Below are positions 31,600 to 41,383 of a stretch of DNA of 64,000 nt, piece by piece (position 1 is the stretch's first letter; each line of letters opens with the position of its first letter). Source of the DNA: Miscanthus floridulus (taxonomy: Eukaryota; Streptophyta; Magnoliopsida; Poales; Poaceae). The notes under the pieces were generated by a model. That model had not been told where the DNA came from. It saw only the letters and a program-made list of their open reading frames with translations, and made no database searches. Both the position numbers and the translations under genes were made by a program. The stretch spans positions 24,333,585 through 24,397,584 of the forward strand of contig NC_089598.1 in assembly GCF_019320115.1 (NCBI RefSeq), written 5' to 3'.

Positions 31600-31995
31600 G
31601 TCGGCTCCAAATCGGCCGGAGGGGAGACCGCGGCAAGAGCAGGCGAAGGAGGAGAAGGGGCAGGAACGGACTACCGCCTACGATACACGCCTGGCTTGCT
31701 CGATCCCTCGGCGAACGGGATTGTTGCGGATTCGGGCGCCGGACTAATCGACGCAGACCGAACCCAAATCGGGAGGAAAATGGGGAGGCGAAAATGAACT
31801 GCTCTCCGGGATTTCCTTTGCCTCCCCAAGTCCGATTGCGCCCGCCGGCTGGCTCGCCGCGCCCTCGCCTCCCGTCCCGTGGGGTGAGAGGCGAAGAACG
31901 CGTGCAAGTGCTCCGGCGTTTGCTTCCTCCTCCTCTCTCCCCTAGCCTAGCAAAATTGAAGGTGAAATAGGGCCCGGTAGCTTCCCTTCTTTAAC
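31600..31995 (-). other. Probable 5' untranslated exon of the FAP2-like gene
   Basis: GC-rich, purine-rich leader on the minus strand starting about 30 bp below a TATA box. There is no ATG in a long frame that continues into the coding exon. Sequence from about 31600 down to 30740 turns AT-rich, fitting a leader intron, and the coding exon opens at 30723. Boundaries are approximate. Confidence 0.45.
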
Positions 31996-32022
31996 TTTCA
32001 GCGGGCGGCCACACAAAAAATC

Positions 32023-32035
32023 CTATTTTTATATA
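32023..32035 (-). promoter_or_regulatory. Probable TATA box of the FAP2-like gene
   Basis: TATATAAAAATAG on the minus strand, followed 30-40 bp downstream by a leader-like CT/GA-rich GC-rich region. This is the best core-promoter match upstream of the FAP2-like coding region. Confidence 0.55.
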
Positions 32036-32395
32036 CAAGTCCTCCTCTCGTTCGAGTCTGGACCCGTTACGGACAAGAGGAAACAGTAGGGGGGCAAGTG
32101 TATTAGCTCCAGACCGTTCCGAGAAGGTGCTGGGGGCTGGACCGGGAACCGCGGGGATATTCCGCGGGATGATCGGACGGCCACCAGAGGCTGAGCGACT
32201 GTGGGTTGGACGGCCGGACGGTTGATGTGACGTGTCCGGGGAATTTTCTTGCGCGTCGACCTTGGAGAGAAACACGGTCGTCGGCTGAAACACGTTTAAA
32301 ATGGACCGGTCTTTTGCTTCGACCACGTCGCCAGGTCCAAAGCTTTCGCCGGTAATTTGATTTGTCTCTGCTTTGACCTTTTGTTTTGGAGCAGG

Positions 32396-33066
32396 TAGCG
32401 GGTCCGTGCGTCGTTACGGACAACTAAATCTTTTATAATAAAAAACATACGGATTATATGATAAGATAATAATACTTTTAAATTAAATATTAACGTCAAA
32501 GTGATATTTAATTCAAAAAGCAAAGTTCGTGAAATTAACATAGTTACGGAGAGCGCGACGTCGCAGGCTCACAAACTCTACTGTATAGACTTTTTCGTGA
32601 TACGGCTAAGATAATATTTTATATCGACAGAAAGAATTCTACGATATTCATTTCTTTCATGCGCCAATAAATCCATGAATAAGTTTCACTGCATCTCCAT
32701 ATAATCATGTACACATAAGTTAGAGTATATATGTAAATAGGTTCGTGCCCGTGCGTTGCTACGGGACAGCTAAACTTTTGTACTAAAAACACACGAATCG
32801 TACGATAAGATAAAAATACTGTAAAAGTATATGATCGGCGTTAAAGTGACATTTAATCCAAAAAGCTAAGTTCGTGAAATTTATACAGTCACAGAGAGCA
32901 TGGTGTCGCAGGCTCATAAACTCTACTGCGTAGATCTTTCCATGATGCGGCTAAGATCATTTTTTATACCGGCATGAAGAGATTTTCGATATCCATTTCT
33001 TTCGTGCGCCAATAACTCCACGAATAAGTTTCACCACATCTCCATACCATCCTGTACACGGTGCTG
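32396..33066 (+). repeat. Tandem pair of about 330-bp repeat units
   Basis: Unit 1 (about 32398-32738) and unit 2 (about 32741-33066) share the same order of blocks: CCGTGCG...ACGG, ACGATAAGATAA, AAGTTCGTGAAATT, GTCGCAGGCTCA, AACTCTACTG, TTTC(T/A)TGCGCCAATAA and AAGTTTCAC. They are diverged by perhaps 15-20%. The CCCGTGCGTTGCTACGGG word at 32747-32764 is a small hairpin common in dispersed grass repeats. No gene was recognised. Confidence 0.75.
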
Positions 33067-33084
33067 GCAAGCGAATTAGCCACA

Positions 33085-33193
33085 ACTTATGTAATTAGTT
33101 TTATAATTAGCTCATGTTTAGTCCTCCTAATTGATATCTAAAAATTCAATGTGACGGGGACTAAAATTTAGTCCTGAGATCCAAACACCCTCT
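33085..33193 (-). mobile_element. MITE fragment (GGACTAAA type)
   Basis: Contains TTAGTCCTCCTAATTGATAT, the word GACGGGGACTAAAATTTAGTCC, and the terminus CCAAACACCCTC. This matches the terminal part of a very common grass MITE. The other end is missing. Confidence 0.55.
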
Positions 33194-33579
33194 AACTCTC
33201 GACTCCTGCTGGCTGCTCATTTGCACCACCATGCCTATATGTCTGCACGTATATACTCTAATACGGGCAAAAAGAGCAAGCTGAAAAAGCCGAGTTGCAT
33301 GGCATAATTGCAAATTAGGACACTTCGGCTCACAACAATTTGACTGTAATAACAACAATGATATGGAAACGAACTTTATAAAAGCAAGATTGTTCATTAC
33401 ATAATGAAATGGAGCCTATAAGTTGTGAACGAAATCGTTATTTCTGAAACCTTAGACCATTGGACGGAGTGTCCTGAAAGCACACACCTAGAGAGTGCCA
33501 GAGTAGGCTTTGGGTTTGTTTCACTTCACTGTAAGATTGTTTCACTTCACTTCACTTGAATGTAACAATGGTGTAAGGT
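33194..33579. other. Left flank of the nested retroelement
   Basis: AT-rich sequence with a short TTTCACTTCAC direct repeat near 33518-33557. No exon was recognised with confidence. The phrase ATGGTGTAAGGTGCAAA before element B recurs slightly altered about 35 bp after its other end. Confidence 0.4.
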
Positions 33580-33584
33580 GCAAA

Positions 33585-33940
33585 TGTCATGTGCGGACGC
33601 ACATATGCTAGGCGCGGGCGCGCCCGCGACGTGCGCCGCGCGGCTGAGCGCGCTGGGCAGGCGCTGCATGGGTTAGCCTCTAGTGGCTAAAGATAGAAAC
33701 TTAGATTAGTAAGTTGTTTTGGAAATTCCTAGAATCAAGGAGAGCCTTCTCCATTTCGGTTGGGCCATTGGCCATATATGCTTGTAATCGCTTGACAATG
33801 AGAAAAGCAAGAATTATATCCCTAATCTCTCTCTCTGTTAAGCCTGCGGTGGAGGGGGATAACCTCACCGGAGAAGACGGCCGACGGCTACGAACTGCGT
33901 AGCCGCGGTCCGGCCAGTCGGGGGTTCGACGCCCTTGACA
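33585..33940 (+). repeat. Element B 5' LTR
   Basis: Starts TGTCATGTGCGGACGC and ends GACGCCCTTGACA. It differs from the 3' LTR by nine substitutions, all transitions, and lacks one 9-bp GCTGAGCGC unit that is doubled in the 3' copy. No standard tRNA primer binding site follows. GC-rich coding-type sequence starts immediately. Confidence 0.95.
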
Positions 33941-34057
33941 ACCTCACGTCGGTCCTCTCCCACCCGCTCCACCCATTCTTCCACAGCCGCCGCCCACCAC
34001 CCTAGCCCTCCACCATCGCCTCAGTCCTCCACCGCTTCCGCGCCGCAGCCAGCAGCC

Positions 34058-35010
34058 ATGAGCGATCCCACCATCGCCGATGTGATGGAGATGTTGAAAT
34101 CCATCACCACGGAGATGACAACCATGAAGGCCGACATGGCGGCTATGAAGGAGAAGTCGGCCTCGTCGTCGGACAGCGGCGCCGGCGGCCGCCCGGAGGG
34201 GCCGCGCGATCTTGATCGCCCCCCAAAATTCCAAAAATTGGATTTTCCCCGCTATGACGGCAAGAACGATCCGATGCTCTTCATCAACAAGTGCGAATCC
34301 TATTTTCGCCAACAGCGCACCATGGCGGAGGAGCGCGTGTGGATGGCCTCGTACAATTTGGAGGATGTCGCGCAACTCTGGTACCTCCAACTCCAGGAGG
34401 ACGAGGGCACGCCACCGTGGGGGCGATTCAAGGAGCTCCTGAACTTGCGGTTTGGGCCTCCCCTCCGCTCGGCTCCGCTGTTCGAGCTCGCCAAGTGCCG
34501 GCGTACAGGGACCGTGGAGGAGTACTCCAATCGCTTCCAGGCCCTCCTGCCTCGCGCGGGTCGTCTTGATGAGGCTCAGCGCGTCTAGCTCTTCACCGGC
34601 GGACTCCTGCCGCCGCTCAGCCACGCCGTCCGCATCCACAACCCGGAGACGCTCGCGGCCGCCATGAGCCTGGCGCGCCAAGTGGAGTTGATGGAGATCG
34701 ACCGCCCGGTGCAGCCTCCCCCTCGGGCACCCCCGCGCGGCCTCCTTCCTGCTCCCGCGCCCCGGCCAGCGCTCCAGGCGCCCCACCAGCCGCTGGCGCT
34801 CCCTGCCCCTCCGGTGGCCGCCCAGCAGGGTCGCGGCGAGGGCAACCAGAGGCGCCTTACCCCGGATGAGATGGCGGAACGACGCCGTCTAGGTCTCTGT
34901 TTTAATTGCAATGAAAAATATACCCGTGGCCATAACAGGTTTTGCCGGCGCATCTTCTTCCTTGAAGGCGTGGAGATTGAGGACGCCGCGGACGCCGTTG
35001 GAGACGCGGA
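34058..35010 (+). pseudogene. Element B gag with zinc knuckle
   Basis: Likely start ATG 34058. The capsid core reads PPKFQKLDFPRYDGKNDPML, WYLQLQEDEG and EYSNRFQALL. A TAG at 34586-34588 replaces the Gln expected in RVQLF, and the same frame then continues. The knuckle LCFNCNEKYTRGHNRFC lies at about 34895-34945, the variant form of chromoviral gag. A long upstream frame begins only at a TTG inside the LTR end, so the ATG is preferred. Confidence 0.8.
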
Positions 35011-35290
35011 GCACGACGCCGAGGCGCCCTGTTTTTCCCTGCAGGCCGTGGCTGGGGCTCCCATGGCGGGCACCATGCAGATCGCCGTGGCACTCGGCGC
35101 CGCGTCCCTCGTCGCCCTACTTGACTCCGGCAGCACGCACAACTTCATCTCGGAGGAGGCGGCACGGCGCTCCGGTCTACCCCTCCGCCAATGCCCCCAC
35201 CTCACAGCCTTGGTCGCGAATGGCGAGCGGGTCACCTGCGCCGGCGTCATCCGCGACGCACCCCTGCTCATCGAGGCGAGTCGTTCCTGG
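35011..35290 (+). pseudogene. Element B protease
   Basis: Contains VALLDSGSTHNFIS, the active-site Asp-Ser-Gly of a retropepsin, in the gag frame. A frameshift near 35280 moves the reading frame by one base, since SFLADLYVMPLAGYDVVLG continues in another frame. No stop separates it from gag other than that at 34586. Confidence 0.8.
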
Positions 35291-36615
35291 CCGACCTCTA
35301 CGTCATGCCACTGGCCGGGTACGACGTCGTCCTCGGCACCCGGTGGCTCGGTGAGTTGGGGCCCATTGTTTGGGACCTCGGCCGCCGGCGCATGTCCTTC
35401 CAGCGCCAGGGGCGCCCCGTCTCCTGGACCGGCGTGGCCAGCCCCTCTGTGCCGGCCCTGGGCGCAACAACAGAGGCCAGTCCCCTCCTGGAGGCGCTGT
35501 TGCTCTCGTTTGGGGGGCTCTTCGCGGACCCCGTCGGTCTGCCCCCTAAGCGTGCGCATGACCACCGCATTATTCTCAAGCCCGACGCCCAATCGGTTGT
35601 CGTTCGCCCTTACCAGTACCCCGCGGCGCACAAGGACGAGTTGGAGCGGCAGTGTGCTGCCATGATTGATCAAGGGATCGTCCGCCGCAGCGACTCGCCG
35701 TTCTCGTCGCCCGTCCTCCTCGTCAAGAAGCTCGATGGTTCATGGCGCTTCTGTGTTGACTACCGGGCGCTGAACGCGCTTACCGTCAAGGATGCTTTCC
35801 CGATCCCGGTGGTCGACGAGCTCCATGGCGCCAAGTTCTTCACCAAGCTGGACCTCCGGTCCGGGTACCACCAGGTGCGCATGTGCCTAGAGGACGTGCA
35901 CAAGACGGCGTTCCGCACCCACGACGGCCTGTACGAGTTCCTGGTGATGGCGTTCGGGCTGTGCAACGCCCCGGCGACATTCCAGGCCTTGATGAACGAC
36001 GTGCTCCGCCCGTTCCTGCGCCGCTTCGTCCTGGTATTTTTTGACGATATTCTGATTTACAGCAAGACGTGGGCTGATCATCTTCGCCACCTCCGGGTCG
36101 TCCTCGACGAACTACGCCGCCACCAACTCTTCATCAAGCGCACCAAGTGCTCTTTTGGTGCTTCCTCTGTCGCCTACCTCGGCCATGTCATATCCGCGGC
36201 GGGTGTGGCCATGGACCCGGCCAAGGTGCAGGTGATCCATGATTGGCTGGCTCCACGTTAGCCCCGGGCTGTGCGTGGTTTCCTCGGCCTCGCTGGGTAC
36301 TACCGCAAGTTCGTCCACAACTACGGGGCGATCGCTGCACCACTGATGGCCCTACTCAAGAAGGAGGGTTTCTCCTGGGACGACGCGGTAGCCGCGGCAT
36401 TCACAGCGCTCAAGGCCATCGTCACGTCCGCCCCCGTCCTCGCCATGCCCGACTTCGCCAAGCTGTTCACCGTTGAGTGCGACGCATCAACGTTTGGCTT
36501 CGGTGCGGTCCTGGTCCAGGAGGGCCATCCGGTCACCTTCTTCAGCAGTCCTGTGGTGCCTCGCCACCACTTGCTAGCCGCCTACGAGCGCGAGCTCATC
36601 GGCCTCGTCCAGGCG
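35280..36615 (+). pseudogene. Element B reverse transcriptase and first part of RNase H
   Basis: RT motifs are in order: LLVKKLDGSWRFCVDYRALN, FTKLDLRSGYHQVRM, AFGLCNAPATFQ, the catalytic FFDDILIY (about 36040-36063) and YLGHVIS. A TAG at 36259-36261 interrupts the connection domain, and the frame continues as RGFLGLAGYYRKFVHNYG. RNase H begins with VECDASTFGFGAVL. The frame is cut at 36615 inside ELIGLVQA by element C and resumes at 48957. Confidence 0.9.
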
Positions 36616-37433
36616 TGTTGATGCAAAAGTGGATCTGCAAACACAAAGGGCTAATACCCGAATCGATATCCCAAAGCGTGCCAGTCGATTTGACCTGCTA
36701 ATCGACAAGGATGAAGATACGAACACTTTGGTCCTGACAACAGCGATACGCCCGGAAGTCACGGCCAAGAGGTGCTCACGCGGAACTCAAGAATCGCCGA
36801 AGGTCGCACTGAAGCGATGCAGCTCGCCGAATCAATGAGAACTCGTAAAAAAGGAAGAATATGCAAATTGACGAAGTCGCCGAAAAGTAAGTAGATGCAA
36901 ATAGGAGTAAAAATTGGTTTTGATATTGATTGATTCTTTTATTACATTGCCCCTTACTCCATATTTATACCCTGATCTAAAGAGACACAACCAAACACAA
37001 CTAGGACACCAGTCCCATATCTAAGGAAACATGTGACTCTTACATGAATCATACTCTAACTAATATAGAAAAGGAAATCAACTCCTATCTATTTCCCTGT
37101 CCGCCTCAATTACGATGGAAATCTCACCGTCCTCCTTCCCATCAGCATACTCCCTATTTCATCGGCAGTAGTCTTCAAGTCTTCCTTCATCGGCATACTC
37201 CCTGTTTCATCGGCAGTAGTCTTCAAGCCTCCCTTCATCGGCATCGACAACAACACCTCCAACCTCATCGGCAACGCCCGAGTCCAAATCAACCTTTCCA
37301 TCGACCATCACCAGCTATCGGCAACCATCTATACAAGCTGGCTTTCATCGGCTATCAAAGTATTCAATAACTTTCCCCTTGCCGATTAGTCCACTCCGAT
37401 TATTTTGACACGTGCAAAAAAACGGTGTCAACA
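36616..37433 (-). repeat. Element C 3' LTR
   Basis: 818 bp, ends TGTTGA and TCAACA. It carries a TATA box on the minus strand (GTATAAATAT, 36961-36970). Eight ATCGGC/GCCGAT words cluster at 37150-37390. It differs from the 5' LTR by a C/T, an A/G and a G/A, all transitions. Confidence 0.95.
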
Positions 37434-37453
37434 CATGCCCCCCAATTTCGGAG
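37434..37453 (-). promoter_or_regulatory. Element C polypurine tract
   Basis: The minus strand reads AAATTGGGGGGCATG directly before the 3' LTR. A G-run adjoining the LTR is where plus-strand DNA synthesis would be primed. Confidence 0.7.
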
Positions 37454-37863
37454 TATAAAACCATTAATGCTCCGAAATTTACTCCAGATAACGCTTGCCT
37501 TTGCCCGATTACCGTAACTCATTCTCCAAGTCAAAACTTGATTTGTTATCAAATCCAATCAAATCTAATCTTGATTCACGCACCTCAGTAAATATCGCAC
37601 AATCGCCAACCACTCTTGCCTTGATTATGGTTAAGATACCGAAACAATAACCCATCGGCAAGATCTTAACATGATAATGCTGCCATTTTCAGAATTAAAA
37701 TATCCTGCATCGATATCCCTTCCAAGTCATGATTACTTGTCATCAACTCATCTGCACAATCCCCTGATTATCGCGCGAACAGTTACCATACCCCTCTGAA
37801 CCGCCTTGACCTATATGCGCGCGACATAGAGATAAGTCCAAAATACCCTTACTCCGGGCGGCT

Positions 37864-37871
37864 TATAAATA
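37864..37871 (+). promoter_or_regulatory. TATA box of the antisense gene in element C
   Basis: TATAAATA on the plus strand in a GC-rich setting (GGGCGGCTTATAAATAG), 164 bp before the exon 1 ATG. The transcription start would fall near 37895. The promoter lies inside element C, just after its 3' LTR, and points against gag-pol. Confidence 0.65.
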
Positions 37872-38034
37872 GATTTCTCCGGAACCTTCATTTTCTACCT
37901 TCAGCCTCCAATCCTTGGCATTCTCTCTCTCCGGCGGCGACTCCGACGAACAACCGCGCGACCTCAACCAACAAGAACCCTTCTCCGGCGCTAACTTCAA
38001 GTCTCCGGCTCGTACCTCCACCTTCCTCAAGACA

Positions 38035-41000
38035 ATGGCCATCAACTTCGACGTTCCCGCGGTTCGCTCCACTTCCATTACCCTTTACTTTAATCTTTTC
38101 GCAAATTCATTCAGTTGGTGATTTTTTCTTTCTTCTGTTCTCTGGATTCTATAACCTTAGGAACTGCGCAACAAATTAGTTATCCCAACCGATCAGCCGC
38201 ACGTCCAATGCCTTGGACCAATGGGTAACCCAGATCCAACCGATCTGATCAATGCAGAGGTTAACAGAATCCCCTTTAGAGCCCAAAATTTCTCTCTGAA
38301 TTTGTGGAAAGACACATTCCGATCTTGGCCCAAAACCACCAAAGGGTGGAAAGATTGGTACTTGAGGGTTAATAGATCGATGCAAGTATACTGGGCAGAA
38401 CGAAGGTTAGACCAATGCATTAGGCTCTCTATTGCCGATATGCAGAAAAATGAATCAATGATAATTGCAGCTGCTTATTTCTGGTCAGACACGACCAACA
38501 CTTTTATGTTTGGACATGGCCCAGCTACTCCTACCCTTGCCGATATCCACATGCTTACTGGCTTGGACATCTCAACTGTCGATGAAGGCTCCATCTATGG
38601 TAGAAAGTCTGAATATAGGGTGAATACCCGCAACATCGGCGGCTGGACAGGATATATTCAAGAATACCAGAAAACCGGGACACTTAGCCAGAGGGAACAT
38701 GCCACATTCCTGAATATGTGGTTAGAAAAATTTATCTTCTGTGGTCGATCAGTAGGACCAACCAACGCCTTCCTCCCTGCAGCTGAACTTTTGGCTAATG
38801 GCGTAAGGTTTCCTCTTGGCCGATACCTTCTGAGCTCCACTTATCATCTTCTTCATCAAGTGTCTCAGAAACTTCTGCTTGGCGAACCCATCGGCAATCT
38901 GGGAGGCCCGTGGTGGTTTATCAACATGTGGCTGAATGCCCATATGCACAAACGTTTGCAATGGGACTTTTTTGCTCAACAATTCCCACGAGAAATTGCT
39001 GAGGACTATGTGCTTGGGGATGATGAATCGGCAACACGTTCACCCCTCAATTTTGGTGAAGCCATAATTGTCCTTCCTGGAACAGAAGCCAACAAGGACC
39101 AAATCGGCAGATTCTTTCAAAGCTTCTACAATGGTCTTTCTCGTGATCATAGGGCCTGGGTGCCTTATATTGACGAAGAAAACAGATTCCCCCTTTTTTT
39201 CAACTTTGCCGATGACACTCTGAATCAAGATAATGAGCTCATGATGGCTATCATCACTCCCAGGGCAATTCCAGTAAACACATTTGGTAGCGGGAAAAAC
39301 ACCAACATTACGTATGAATTCTACAACCCATCGGCAGTATCCCGTCAATTGGCTTTTGGGCAACTGCCAATCAAACTCTGCTTTGCCGATGTGATCAAAC
39401 CCAGGGAAATAATCACCTGCGGAACATATTGGAACAAGGTAGTACAACTCTCTCCCGATGCCGATACTACAGATGTTGATATATCCACCTGGACACCAAT
39501 ATCTTTCATCACCGAGTCATATAAGCAATGGTGGCGAGAGTGGAAAGAACAACTGTTCGCAACTTCTGCTCACACATATCGGCACATGATCGACCCTGAA
39601 TATGCCATCCCTGACGACGCGGTAAGTTTCTTTTAACTCCCTTCTGCTTTTCCCTTCATATATCAGTAACTGACTCTCTTGTAACAGGTTAACAACCCAG
39701 CGCCATCGGTGAGCAGAAGTGGGAAACCCTTCAATCTCCGGCCTGTTTCTCCAACATCGCCGATCGGCTACAACGCTCCCACCTTAGCCGCTTTGACCCA
39801 CCAGAAGATTCGTACCAAGACCATCACTTCCAAGTCCAAATTGGCCACATCCAGAGCTACTCCATCGGCTGCTGCTACAACCTTGGTCAAAGCATTTAAG
39901 GTAACAACCTTGTTTATTTTTACTTATGCCGATCACAAACTGCATTAACCTTAATCATTAGGGGGTAAGAGCTGCTACTGGATCGTCATCGGCAATTCCG
40001 CCGATATCAAGCACCACTTCTTTCGATGAACCTTCAGAGGTAGCTTCTTGACTTTACATTTTATCTGTTAAATATCATATCTTACACTTGTTTTGCAGCA
40101 ACAATTGGGTACATCGGCAAACGTACCAGACGTCCAAGCTTCACAACCAACAAGTGTCGATGCCCCCCAGCCAACCGTTGCCGATGCCCAAACAAAGCGC
40201 AAAGCTTTAACAGATACTGAAGCACAGCCAAAACGACAAAGGTCTATGCCGATCCCTATATCTGCCCCAATGTCATCGGTCATCATACCTCAAGAGCCCA
40301 CCACCGATGAAGTCACAGAGGATATCCCATCGGCAAGCTCAGCCGATCCTCCACACGACATACTCCAGGTTGCTTCCTCCAGTCAAGCACAGGAAATTGC
40401 CTTGAAACAGGTAAACCGATCAACCTAGCTGATTTTACAATACTCATACTTACCCCTAACTGATCTCCTTTTCTCTCTCTCAGGAACAAGATTCCCCGAA
40501 CAGCCTATTTTCCTTTGCCATTGACATTTCTGACGACGATGGAGAGGAGACAAGTTCTTCCCTTGCACTGGGAACAATATCGGCAGAGACTAAATCCAAG
40601 TTGGAAACCTTCCTGAACTTGCTACAACAAGGTACCGCCCAACTGGTAGATGACTCGGACCCCGCAAAGGCAATCTTCAAAACAATTCGTGGCCAGGTCC
40701 CTGCCGATGTTGAAGAAGTACTTTTCCCAGCAGCTCACTTAGAAAGCCACCAACTGCAATATCAATGGGCTGCTCAGCGCATTGCCGATAGAGCAGCTCA
40801 GACTCAACTCAAAGAAGAGATGCTACAACTGAAACAGATTGCCGATGAGAAGCACAAGGGCATCGGCAACTTGCAGACTTCGGGCGCTGAACTTAAGCAG
40901 AAAATCTTAGATTTATCAGCAAGGAAGATGGCTCTATTGGCTGAATTGAAAGAAGTCGAGGCAGCCTTAACTCATGCCCAACAAGAAGAAAGCCAGCTAC

Positions 41001-41179
41001 CCGATGCCATCAAGGCCCTTCAGCAAGAAAGAGACATCCAGGCTCGCAAAGCCTTAGCCATGAAGAAAAAACTCAAGCCTGTGGAGGGTGCTGCTGATGA
41101 CGATATCAAAGAAATAGAGGAAGCCGACCAGATTCGCCTGCGTGCGATATTAGCTATCCAATCCTTGTTGAACGTGTAA
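38035..41179 (+). CDS. Antisense PMD (aminotransferase-like) gene carried by element C
   Basis: Six exons with GT-AG introns and continuous frame: 38035-38061, 38161-39621, 39688-39900, 39962-40039, 40099-40410 and 40484-41179. Total 2787 nt, 928 residues, no stop. Residues about 25-450 carry the plant mobile domain pattern: WKDWYLRVNRSMQVYW, FGHGPATPTLADIHMLTGL, FLPAAELLANGVRFPLGRYL, GGPWWFINMWLNAH. The middle is Pro/Ser/Thr-rich. The C-terminus (residues about 735-925) is a long predicted coiled coil (LKEEMLQLKQIADEK, KMALLAELKEVEAAL). PMD proteins in plants act in silencing and cell-division control, but the role inside a retrotransposon is unknown. It lies between pol and the 3' LTR on the strand opposite to gag-pol. 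Exons are assigned by eye. Confidence 0.85.
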
Positions 41180-41383
41180 TCTTATTTATTGTATCGGCAC
41201 TTTATGAGACATTGACATCCCTGCATAATTCTAGCCGATAGTACTGTTATCGGCACTTATAGTTTTATGCATCTATCCAGATACTAGGGTAATATTTCTT
41301 TAAATATTTTCCATTTAACGCTCTGGGAAACACAACCCCTTCGAGGGTTTCTAAAATATATGCATTACCAGGAACAGACTGAT

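Noticed and set aside
33935..34057. Gag start within the LTR end
   Set aside because: The frame opens at TTG, not ATG; the first in-frame ATG is 34058.
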